This document shows positions 18,506 through 26,813 of a DNA stretch of 64,000 nucleotides, in pieces. How positions within the stretch are numbered: position 1 is the first letter of the stretch; each line of letters begins with the position of its first letter. The translations under genes were made by a program, and so were the position numbers. Where the stretch lies: NCBI GenBank assembly GCA_016650295.1, contig JAENWA010000063.1, positions 1 to 64,000 of the forward strand. The letters run 5' to 3'. The stretch comes from Desulfuromonadales bacterium (GTDB lineage Bacteria > Desulfobacterota > Desulfuromonadia > Geobacterales > Pseudopelobacteraceae). The notes beneath the pieces were generated by a model that did no database searches, was not told where the DNA came from, and worked only from the letters and a program-made list of their open reading frames with translations.

Positions 18506-20365
18506 ATGAAAATAAGCTCCTTCAACCTGATAACTACGGCGGTCTGTCTCTTTTTGGGATTGGCAGCATTCTGTCTTGAAAGTTGCTCGCGTGTCCCTTC
18601 CCGGTCGGGCTGCATATCGTGCCATAATGCCCTTGAAGCTGCTTCGGTGAACCACCCCTCTTGCAGTGCCTGCCACGGCGGCAATGAGAATGCGACCGAC
18701 AAGTCCGTGGCCCATTCCGGCATGCATGGTCCGGCCAATCCATCCGAGCCCGCAGTCTGGGACGAGAGCTGCGGCCGCTGTCACCGTTATCAGCTGGAGC
18801 GGGTCGGATCGACGATCATGCAGACCAATGCCGGCATGATTCGCAACATCCAGCTGACCTGGGAGGGGGAGGATGGCAACCGGTACACCACGCATGGCGA
18901 AAAGCAGTTCGATGCTGACGGCCAGCAGTTTTCGCCCAAACCGGTGGAAGAGCTGGACAACCTCTCCGGAGAACTGTACCGCAAGTTCTGTTCCCGCTGC
19001 CACATCGGCTCCGGCAATGCGGGATCCTATGGCGCCACCCATGCCTCCGGCTGCGCGGCCTGTCATTTCCCCTGGAACAATGAAGGTGTTTATACCGGCA
19101 GCGATGCAACCATGAAGGGCCGGGCCGGCCACTCCGCCAGCCATGCCATGACGGCCCTGCCCGATACCCAAGTCTGCGCGCGCTGCCATAACCGCAGCGG
19201 CCGGATCGCATTATCCTACCAGGGATTGAATGACGGCAACAACGGTCTGGTCCCCACCTCCGGCGGAGAAGGCGGGCCGCTGATGACCAGCGGCGCCCGC
19301 AACCTGACTCACATCACACCCGACGTGCACTTTGCGGCCGGGATGGAGTGCATCGACTGCCACACCTCGCGGGACGTGATGGGGGACGGCTTCGCCTATC
19401 GCACCATGTACCTGCAGACCGAGATCGCCTGTGAAGACTGCCACGGCACGGCCCGCGAGCTCCCGCGCTATCGCGAGATCATCCGCGAAAACGACGAGGC
19501 CCTGCGGGAGTCGCGCAATTACAAGCTGCCGGTGACCTCCGGCATGAATATGATCCGGACCGTCAAGGGGCGCAGTTACTCCAATGTTTTCTACCGCGAC
19601 AATGCGGTCTGGGTGGCCGGCAAAAAGAGCGGTAAACTGCACAGGAGCAAGGTCATCACCGGCACGCCGGAACATGATCTTGCCGGACACGAGCGGCTTG
19701 AATGCTACAGCTGCCATTCCCGCGCCGTACCGCAATGCTACGGCTGCCATACCACCTATGACAAGCGGCGGAGCGGCCGTGATTTCATCAAGGGGGCCGA
19801 TACGCCCGGCTCATTCAGCGAGAGCGAGGATTATCGGATGCTCTACCCATTTCCGCTGGCGCTCAACCAGCGGGGGCGCATCTCGCCCGTGACCCCCGGT
19901 TGCCAGACGTTTGTAAGCGTGACAGAGCCGGATGGCAGCCGCTCAAAGACAGAATATGTCTCAATGTTTAAAGGCAGGCAGCAGCTGCGCTTCGCGCCGT
20001 TCTACTCCCACAACACGGGCAAAAAGGCTGTCGGATGCGCCGAATGTCACGGCAACCCGGCCTTTCTCGGCTTCGGCCAGCATGTGGTGGAACGGGAAGG
20101 CATCAAGGGGACCCTGATCTGTGAACGCTCCGACAGCAAGCCGCTGGATGGTTTTCTGACGCTGGACAAGGGGCGGGTTAAGGCCTATTCCGCGATTACC
20201 CGCGAGAATGCCCGCCCGCTGAACGGCGCGGAGGTGAAGAAGACACTGAAGGTCAATCTCTGTCTTCCCTGCCATGACAAACCGAAAGACCCGATCTACC
20301 GGAAAGGACTCGATTATCGTGCGCTTGATGATGATCTTCATCGCCGTTTATTATCTGACCGCTAG
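18506..20365 (+). CDS. dodecaheme c-type cytochrome, possibly lipoprotein
   Basis: 12 CxxCH motifs counted; N-terminal hydrophobic segment ending CLESCSR. Confidence 0.85.
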   Translation: MKISSFNLITTAVCLFLGLAAFCLESCSRVPSRSGCISCHNALEAASVNHPSCSACHGGNENATDKSVAHSGMHGPANPSEPAVWDESCGRCHRYQLERVGSTIMQTNAGMIRNIQLTWEGEDGNRYTTHGEKQFDADGQQFSPKPVEELDNLSGELYRKFCSRCHIGSGNAGSYGATHASGCAACHFPWNNEGVYTGSDATMKGRAGHSASHAMTALPDTQVCARCHNRSGRIALSYQGLNDGNNGLVPTSGGEGGPLMTSGARNLTHITPDVHFAAGMECIDCHTSRDVMGDGFAYRTMYLQTEIACEDCHGTARELPRYREIIRENDEALRESRNYKLPVTSGMNMIRTVKGRSYSNVFYRDNAVWVAGKKSGKLHRSKVITGTPEHDLAGHERLECYSCHSRAVPQCYGCHTTYDKRRSGRDFIKGADTPGSFSESEDYRMLYPFPLALNQRGRISPVTPGCQTFVSVTEPDGSRSKTEYVSMFKGRQQLRFAPFYSHNTGKKAVGCAECHGNPAFLGFGQHVVEREGIKGTLICERSDSKPLDGFLTLDKGRVKAYSAITRENARPLNGAEVKKTLKVNLCLPCHDKPKDPIYRKGLDYRALDDDLHRRLLSDR

Positions 20366-21503
20366 TATTCCTGCGTTGGCAGTTCACGGCGGATCGATCT
20401 GTGTCTCGTGCCATCGCAGCGATACAGCCCGTCTCGACTCGTCCGGCGGCTGCGTGGTATGTCATCGGGAGCACGAGCGGATCTTCGGGTATGCCATGGG
20501 GAAGCGGGACGGCGAAAAACAGTTTGCCCAGCGCAGCTACGGGCGCTTTGATTCCGACTTCTGGGAGAAAAACTGCGATTCCTGCCATCTGCAGGGGTGC
20601 AGCGACTGTCACGGCGCTGTCGGAAACATACGTAAACCGACGGTGGCAGACTGCCAGAAATGTCACACAGGCTACTACACCGGCTGGGACTACTCCGGCC
20701 GCGCTCCCCGTGAAGACAACCTGCGCTACCAGCGGGGCCTGGCCGTCAACGGCGAGACCTTTCTGAAGATGCTGCCGGATGTGCACTACCGGGCCGGGAT
20801 GACCTGCGGGGCCTGCCATTCCATGAGCAGCCTGAAGGACGGACAGAAGGCTTCCAAAGGCTGCCGCGACTGTCACCAACCGAGCATGAAACCGGTCGAA
20901 CACCGCATTGCTGCACATCTGGAGCGGTTGGAGTGCTACGCCTGCCACTCGGCCTGGGCGGCCCAGGAGTACGGCACCTTCTTCCTCCGTTTTCGCGACC
21001 AACGGATGAAGGAGGATTTTGACCTCAAGGCAGGATCAAGCGCAGAATACCTGCGCAGCAGCTACCTTAAAAAGCAGGACGCACCGCCCCTGGGAATCAA
21101 CAACCGGGGCCTGGTCAGCCCGATCCGCCCCATGTTCATAGCCTATTACACGGATATCATGTCGGCCCGCAACAACGGCCCTGAAAACACCCTGCTGGCG
21201 ACCGAATGGCGGGCCTGGTTCCCGCATACGGTTCAGCGGGGCTGTGTAACCTGCGAAGGGTGTCACGACAACCCGGCCCGTTTTCTGCTGGAGCCGGAAT
21301 CCCGGCGGATATACAATCTCACCAAGGACGGCATGGGCCTGGAGTCGTTCTGGCTTCAGAAAGGACAGCGGGTAAGCAACGGCAGTTTCATGGACGCCGC
21401 CCGCTACCTGCGCATGAGCAGCAAAAGCCCGGCCTATACAAAGGCGTACATCGAAAAATGGAAAACATTCCTCAATCACGTCGAAAATTCATCACGACCC
21501 TAG
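20328..21503 (+). CDS. nonaheme c-type cytochrome; ExtM/ExtN-type candidate
   Basis: 9 CxxCH motifs; overlaps the 3' end of upstream cytochrome gene. Confidence 0.8.
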   Translation: MMIFIAVYYLTASIPALAVHGGSICVSCHRSDTARLDSSGGCVVCHREHERIFGYAMGKRDGEKQFAQRSYGRFDSDFWEKNCDSCHLQGCSDCHGAVGNIRKPTVADCQKCHTGYYTGWDYSGRAPREDNLRYQRGLAVNGETFLKMLPDVHYRAGMTCGACHSMSSLKDGQKASKGCRDCHQPSMKPVEHRIAAHLERLECYACHSAWAAQEYGTFFLRFRDQRMKEDFDLKAGSSAEYLRSSYLKKQDAPPLGINNRGLVSPIRPMFIAYYTDIMSARNNGPENTLLATEWRAWFPHTVQRGCVTCEGCHDNPARFLLEPESRRIYNLTKDGMGLESFWLQKGQRVSNGSFMDAARYLRMSSKSPAYTKAYIEKWKTFLNHVENSSRP

Positions 21504-21856
21504 CCCTGCTGCTCGGTTCCGGCGGGCTGCTCTGGCGTTATCTGACCCCGACCGTCGCACGGCGGCGGCAGGTTGTCGCACGGGCGCCCAGGGCGGATGT
21601 GCCGGTTGAGGGCGCCCTGATCTTCCGTCAGGAGCGGGTGGCGCTGCTGCGGGAAGGGGATGTGATCCATGCCCTGGGCCTGGTCTGCACGCATCTGGGC
21701 TGCACCGTGACGGTCACCGGCAGCGGACTCTCCTGCCCCTGTCACGGCAGCCGTTTCGACCGGCAGGGGAGGGTGCTGAAAGGGCCGGCGGACCGGCCGT
21801 TGAGCAGGTTGAAGGTGGAAGAAATGGATGGGGTGGTTGAGGTGCTGGATGGGTGA
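21458..21856 (+). CDS. extO: Rieske 2Fe-2S protein, ExtO-like
   Basis: MENIPQSRRKFITTLALLLG TAT-type signal; CTHLGC...CPCHGS; start overlaps upstream cytochrome by 46 bp. Confidence 0.7.
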   Translation: MENIPQSRRKFITTLALLLGSGGLLWRYLTPTVARRRQVVARAPRADVPVEGALIFRQERVALLREGDVIHALGLVCTHLGCTVTVTGSGLSCPCHGSRFDRQGRVLKGPADRPLSRLKVEEMDGVVEVLDG

Positions 21857-21999
21857 GATTGTTTCGATTTTTGATGGCTGCATGCTTGCCTGTCTGTGGA
21901 TTGGAGGCAAACTCCGACGTTAACCAACCCGGCACGGACTTGAGCTGCGTCCGTTTCAATGATTTCAGTTGAATTTGTGTTAGTTGCGCAAGTAACGGT

Positions 22000-22413
22000 C
22001 TATTTGGATTCCAGGTTTTTGTGGCATATCAAGCAAAGCTCGTCCCCCTCGCGAATGAGGTGAGGAGATGGTTTGGTGAGATTATGACAGGATAAGCAGG
22101 TGATTTTGCCCTCTTCGAGAAAACAGCCCGCGCGTTCGATTATACTCACTGAGGCATAATCCTTCTCCTTGCCGATGGGCGGATAACGGTGCATAAGTGA
22201 ATGGGTCTTGCTGTAGAGGCAGTTATCACCAGTGCAGATGGTGACCGGTTTTCCCATTTTGACATTATGGCACTTGAGGCAATCCTGCATCCTGAGTAAA
22301 TCGGCCGCTTCCTTCTGATGGTACGGGTTGTTTCCGCAGAGACTGAGCATGGCGCCGCTTGCCAAGACAGTGATGATGAGTTGCAACTTATTTATTTTAC
22401 TCAATATTATCAC
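22000..22413 (-). CDS. triheme c-type cytochrome, probable lipoprotein, antisense to flanking operon
   Basis: CLKCH, CLSCH, CLICH; N-terminal hydrophobic segment with LSLC. Confidence 0.75.
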   Translation of the reverse strand: MIILSKINKLQLIITVLASGAMLSLCGNNPYHQKEAADLLRMQDCLKCHNVKMGKPVTICTGDNCLYSKTHSLMHRYPPIGKEKDYASVSIIERAGCFLEEGKITCLSCHNLTKPSPHLIREGDELCLICHKNLESK

Positions 22414-22729
22414 CCTCTATCTAAGTGGTACCATATCCTTTTCTCTTAGAATTACTGGGACCATCTTATTTAATTCCTGACCCTCCTGAGACGTTGAACC
22501 CAATTCCTGTACAAACCAGCCTTATGTCTTAAAACCTCAGCGCCTCACAGCAGATTACTCAACCAGCCACGGCTGACTTAATCAATTTATATCACGATTT
22601 CGCCAATAAGCCAGAATACATGTATGAAAATAAACTACTGCCCTGTAGCGGGGCGAAAAGTCAGCTGGATTTCTGAACCCAACAGGTATAGATATATCAA
22701 TATGTCTATCTCCAGGTATGTTCATCGTC

Positions 22730-23350
22730 ATGATCACTGACTTCCTTAAACATCTCTTTCCCCGCGTGGTGCTGGAGAAAAACCTGCGCTTCAGCTACAC
22801 CTTCTGTCTGGGTGGACTGGCATTTACCGCCTTTCTGCTGCTGCTGGCCAGCGGTATGCTGCTGCTGGTCTATTACCAGCCGACACCGGAGCGGGCCTTC
22901 AATTCGGTCCTCTTTCTGGAATCAGCTGTGTGGGGAGGCAAGTACCTGCGCAGCCTGCATCGCCTGACATCCCACGTCCTGCTTATCCTGATCATGCTGC
23001 ATACCCTGCGGGTGACCCTGACCGGCGCCTGGCAGCGTCCCCGGCAGCTTAACTGGGTAATCGGCTGCCTGCTGCTTTTTCTGGCCGTGTTCGAGGCCTA
23101 TACCGGATACCTGCTGCCCCGCGATCAGCTGGCCTACTGGGCGACCCAGACCGGCATGGAACTGTTGGCCGCGGCCCCGTTCGGCAACTTCCTGCGCTCG
23201 CTGCTGGTGCCGGACGGAGTCGGCCAGCCGCTGTCGCTGCTCCGCTTTTATGCCCTCCACATCGCCATGATTCCGCTGACTGTGCTGTCATTGTCGTTCC
23301 TGCACTTCTATCGGGTCAGAAAGAACAAGGGAGTTCTGCCGTATCTATGA
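22730..23350 (+). CDS. extP: cytochrome b6-type membrane protein, ExtP-like
   Basis: RSLHRLTSHVLLILIMLHTLRV and YTGYLLPRDQLAYWATQ, ALHIAMIP; cytochrome b N-terminal architecture. Confidence 0.7.
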   Translation: MITDFLKHLFPRVVLEKNLRFSYTFCLGGLAFTAFLLLLASGMLLLVYYQPTPERAFNSVLFLESAVWGGKYLRSLHRLTSHVLLILIMLHTLRVTLTGAWQRPRQLNWVIGCLLLFLAVFEAYTGYLLPRDQLAYWATQTGMELLAAAPFGNFLRSLLVPDGVGQPLSLLRFYALHIAMIPLTVLSLSFLHFYRVRKNKGVLPYL

Positions 23351-23757
23351 AAAACGGATTCGTAAAAAGCTCACCGCATTTTTTCCGGCTCATAACCCGT
23401 TCCATGTACGCGCTGGTTGCGATTCTGCTGGTGCTTGCAACAGTCATCACCGCCCCGCTCCAGGAACAGGCCAATCCTGCCCTCACGCCAAATCCGGCCA
23501 AGTCGGCCTGGTTTCTGCTCTGGGTCCAGGAACTGGTCAGCTGGTCCCGCCTCATGATCTATCCGGTCATGCTGCTGGGCTGCCTTTTTCTGCTGCTCCC
23601 CTGGCTGCCTGGCTCCGGTCGCATGCACCGGGCCAGCTGGTTTCCGCGCGAGCAGCGGGTCGTTTCAGCAGTTACCATCATTCTAACCGCCGGCATCCTG
23701 GTACTTACCGTCATAGCTCTGTTTTTCAGGGGTTCCAATTGGTCTCTGCTGTCCTGA
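23347..23757 (+). CDS. extQ: membrane protein, ExtQ-like
   Basis: 3 predicted TM helices; directly downstream of cytochrome b (cytochrome b C-terminal-like position). Confidence 0.6.
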   Translation: MKNGFVKSSPHFFRLITRSMYALVAILLVLATVITAPLQEQANPALTPNPAKSAWFLLWVQELVSWSRLMIYPVMLLGCLFLLLPWLPGSGRMHRASWFPREQRVVSAVTIILTAGILVLTVIALFFRGSNWSLLS

Positions 23758-24536
23758 TCATCGCACTGCTGCTGGTCTCCCTTCCCGCCTGGGGGGAGCA
23801 GCCCCGGCAGATGTGCCAGGTTTGCCATCCCGTCCATTATGCGGAGCGCGGCGGATGCCCGGACTGCCATCGGGGCAATCCATCGTCAGACCGCAAAAAC
23901 ATTGCTCACGCAGGGCTGATCCCAGGAAAATACACATACTTTGCCCTCGGTGACCAGCCGCACGTCAAAAACGGCAATCGCCTGATTGATCAGTACGCCT
24001 GTCGGCGCTGTCATGTCATTGATGGGCGCGGGAACCGTCTTGCCGTAAGTCTTGACGTGGCGGCAGCTGGTAAGACACCGGTCGAACTGGCCGGGTCCAT
24101 CCGGAGGCCGGCGGAATTCATGCCGGATTTCGGCATGGATGAGGCACGAATAACGTACCTTCTCAATGCGCTCCTGGCTGGTTCGCACAGACACACGACG
24201 GATGGAGGCGGCCCGGTGGCCGTGCATTTCGACACCGCCCGTAAAAAGAGCGATGTTTTCTCCATCAAGTGCGGTTCCTGTCACCGCCTGCTGAGCGAGA
24301 AGCGGGGAGCATTGGGAAAGGGAAACATCGGCCCAAACCTGTCCGGACTTCTTTCAAACTATTATCCGAAGACATTCAGGAATAGTGAGGCCTGGACAGT
24401 GCGAAGACTCAAGAGTTGGCTGGATAACCCCCGGACAATCAAAACAGGAGCAAGGATGCGGCCGGTTATCCTGACGGGGCAGGAATTTAGCGAGTTGGTG
24501 GATATTCTGAAGGTGGAGCATGCTGAAGAAATATAA
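23739..24536 (+). CDS. extS: c-type cytochrome (4 CxxCH), ExtS-like
   Basis: CQVCH, CPDCH, CRRCH, CGSCH; signal peptide. Confidence 0.65.
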   Translation: MVSAVLIIALLLVSLPAWGEQPRQMCQVCHPVHYAERGGCPDCHRGNPSSDRKNIAHAGLIPGKYTYFALGDQPHVKNGNRLIDQYACRRCHVIDGRGNRLAVSLDVAAAGKTPVELAGSIRRPAEFMPDFGMDEARITYLLNALLAGSHRHTTDGGGPVAVHFDTARKKSDVFSIKCGSCHRLLSEKRGALGKGNIGPNLSGLLSNYYPKTFRNSEAWTVRRLKSWLDNPRTIKTGARMRPVILTGQEFSELVDILKVEHAEEI

Positions 24537-24537
24537 A

Positions 24538-24574
24538 CGAAAAAGAGCGACCAATGCCGGTCGCCCTTTTTCGC
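24538..24574. terminator. bidirectional terminator
   Basis: aaaaagaGCGACCaatgccGGTCGCcctttttc between convergent genes. Confidence 0.7.
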
Positions 24575-24594
24575 TGCTTAAATAAAGGCAGGTA

Positions 24595-25407
24595 TTATTT
24601 CCCGGCCAGCTCTTTCGATCTCACTGTTGCCGCTTCAACGGCATCCATGATGGTTCCGCGGAAACAGCCGTTTTCCAGGACGTGCAGCCCGGCGATGGTC
24701 GTGCCGCCGGGGGAGGTGACCTTTTCGCGCAACTGGGCCGGATGCTCTCCGGTTTCCGCCAGCATGCGGGCCGCCCCCAGCACCGTCTGCACGGCCAGTT
24801 TGGCGGAGACGTCCCGTGACAGTCCGTTTTTGACCCCGGCATCGGAAAGCGCCTCGATAAAGGTAAAGACATAGGCCGGGCCGCTGCCGGAAAGCCCGGT
24901 CACGGCATCCATCTGTTTTTCATCCACCCGCACCACCAGGCCGGTCCTGGCAAAGATTGCCTCCACCCGGTCGAGATCCCCGGCGGTTGCGCAGCTGCCG
25001 GAACAGATAGCGGTTGCGCCCGCTCCAACCAGGGCGGGTGTGTTGGGCATGACCCGCACGACCCGTGCGCCGCTGCCCAGGGCCTCTTCGATGGAAGCGG
25101 AACGGACACCGGCCATGATCGAAACAATCAGCTTATCGGGCGTTACGATCTGTTTGATGCCTGACAATACAGCGGCGGACTGCTGCGGTTTGACCGACAG
25201 GATGACAACGTCTCCCCAGGCGGCGGTATCGGCGGCGCTTTCCAGCACCTGTGCGTTCGGGTAGCTCCTGGTCAGGTAGTCACGGCGTTCGGCCGATATT
25301 TCGGCAATCATCAGTTCAGCGGCGGTATCCTCGCGGATCAGCCCCCGGATGATTGCCTCGGCCATGTTGCCGCCACCCAGAAAGGCGATGCGTTTGCTGT
25401 CAGTCAT
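24595..25407 (-). CDS. proC: pyrroline-5-carboxylate reductase
   Basis: RIAFLGGGNMAEAIIRGL, VRVMPNTPALVGAGATAI, VTSPGGTTIAGLHVLE. Confidence 0.95.
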   Translation of the reverse strand: MTDSKRIAFLGGGNMAEAIIRGLIREDTAAELMIAEISAERRDYLTRSYPNAQVLESAADTAAWGDVVILSVKPQQSAAVLSGIKQIVTPDKLIVSIMAGVRSASIEEALGSGARVVRVMPNTPALVGAGATAICSGSCATAGDLDRVEAIFARTGLVVRVDEKQMDAVTGLSGSGPAYVFTFIEALSDAGVKNGLSRDVSAKLAVQTVLGAARMLAETGEHPAQLREKVTSPGGTTIAGLHVLENGCFRGTIMDAVEAATVRSKELAGK

Positions 25408-25428
25408 GGTGCAATTCCTCCTAGAATC

Positions 25429-25809
25429 TTAGTTGCCGCCGCTTTTGGTGATCATCATGACGCCGACGCAGACCAGCACGCAGCCTGCCCAGCGCAGCGG
25501 CGAGACTACTTCTCCCAGAAAGTACTGGGAGAGAAAGGCAACCAGCACATAGTTGAGGGCCTGCATGGGCAGGGCCACCGAAAGATCCTCCCAGGAAAGC
25601 ACAGCCAGCCAGAGGAAGAAGAAAACGGCCAGCATGGCGGTGCCGAAGATCAGCTTGGGGCTGGTCAGGGCGCGGATAGCCGCATCCATGATCCCTCGCA
25701 GGTTCATGGCAGAGATGTCCCCCATCTCTTTCATACCCTTGGCCAGCAGGATGTCACCCACGGTTCCGGCACAGATAGCAATAAACATGACTATGATCGT
25801 CTTAAGCAT
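25429..25809 (-). CDS. small EamA/DMT-family transporter
   Basis: 126 aa, 4 TM, SWEDLSVALPMQALNYVLVAFLSQYFLGEVVSPLRWAG. Confidence 0.75.
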   Translation of the reverse strand: MLKTIIVMFIAICAGTVGDILLAKGMKEMGDISAMNLRGIMDAAIRALTSPKLIFGTAMLAVFFFLWLAVLSWEDLSVALPMQALNYVLVAFLSQYFLGEVVSPLRWAGCVLVCVGVMMITKSGGN

Positions 25810-26692
25810 AAGCTTTTGTGTCTCCCCGATAATTACAAAGCCCGATCTTCAATTCAGCCAGTTTTTCCCTGACTCGCGGGCTGGTGAGGGCGGCCAGTTC
25901 TTCTTCATGGCGGTAATCCGGCATCCGTCGTGAAATCTCGGCATCCGGCAGCAGGCCGGGATGGAAATAGAGCTCGGTCAGCCCTTCGTTCAGGCCGTCC
26001 AGAATATTCAGCAGGTAGGCTTCGGTCATGCGTCCCGAGTTGAGGACCCCCTTGACTTCGCCGGCATAAGCGATTCCGAGCCTGTCCAGGTATGGCCGCG
26101 CATGACGGACCAGGGCGCCGAAAATGATTCGTTCCGTGGTCTTGCCCAGGCGCCGCCCGGTGTCGAAGCGCAGGTTATGAGAGAGCCGTTCCCGTGAGAG
26201 GCGAAAGCTGGTAATGCCGTACCGCGGCATCAGCTCGGTCAGGAACGCAAAGACCGTGGGATGCAGGTGGATGTTGAGATGTCCGTCCAGATGCGACAGC
26301 GGCAGACCCGTATCCACGACCCGTTGGATCTGGGCCTCGATCTCATTCAGGATCTGTTTGTAAAGCCCTTTGTCGAAGAAATAACGCATGCCGGCTTTCA
26401 CCGGGTTGTCGCCGAAGCAGCCGGCCTCATTCACCAGACCGGGAATCTGTGCGTACGGCAGCACCGATCTGCCCTGGACCAGTGTCAGGTGCAGCCCGAT
26501 CTGCAGCCCCGGATTGCGCCTGGCAATTTTCACCGCCTCATCGAAGGCCGCGCCGCCCGGCATGATCGAGGCGCAGGTCAGGATGCCCTCTTTCCAGGCT
26601 TTTTCGACCGCTTTATTGACGCCAACGGACAGGCCGAAGTCGTCTGAGGTAATGATGATCTGTTTCAATGTTTGAGCCATTTCCTGTTTCAT
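25802..26692 (-). CDS. hpnK: hopanoid biosynthesis-associated protein HpnK (YdjC/ChbG-like deacetylase)
   Basis: KQIIITSDDFGLSVGVNKAVEKAWKEGILTCASIMPGG; adjacent HpnJ-like gene. Confidence 0.8.
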   Translation of the reverse strand: MKQEMAQTLKQIIITSDDFGLSVGVNKAVEKAWKEGILTCASIMPGGAAFDEAVKIARRNPGLQIGLHLTLVQGRSVLPYAQIPGLVNEAGCFGDNPVKAGMRYFFDKGLYKQILNEIEAQIQRVVDTGLPLSHLDGHLNIHLHPTVFAFLTELMPRYGITSFRLSRERLSHNLRFDTGRRLGKTTERIIFGALVRHARPYLDRLGIAYAGEVKGVLNSGRMTEAYLLNILDGLNEGLTELYFHPGLLPDAEISRRMPDYRHEEELAALTSPRVREKLAELKIGLCNYRGDTKAYA

Positions 26693-26813
26693 GCGCCCTC
26701 AGACATGGTCAGATGCGGCGGCGCCGAGGAGCGAGGAGTGCGGCGTACCCTTTGGTACGCCGCAGGGACGACCGACGAAGGCAACTCCGCAGATGGCCGT
26801 GTATCAGGGCGCA
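26692..26813. repeat. dispersed palindromic element, copy A
   Basis: terminal IR TGCGCCCT/AGGGCGCA, internal GCGGCGTACC-cttt-GGTACGCCGC hairpin; shares blocks with 51232-51340. Confidence 0.7.

Noticed and set aside
21206-21457. 84 aa N-terminal extension of the Rieske ORF
   Set aside because: Out-of-frame overlap with the upstream cytochrome; ATG at 21458 precedes a good TAT-type signal
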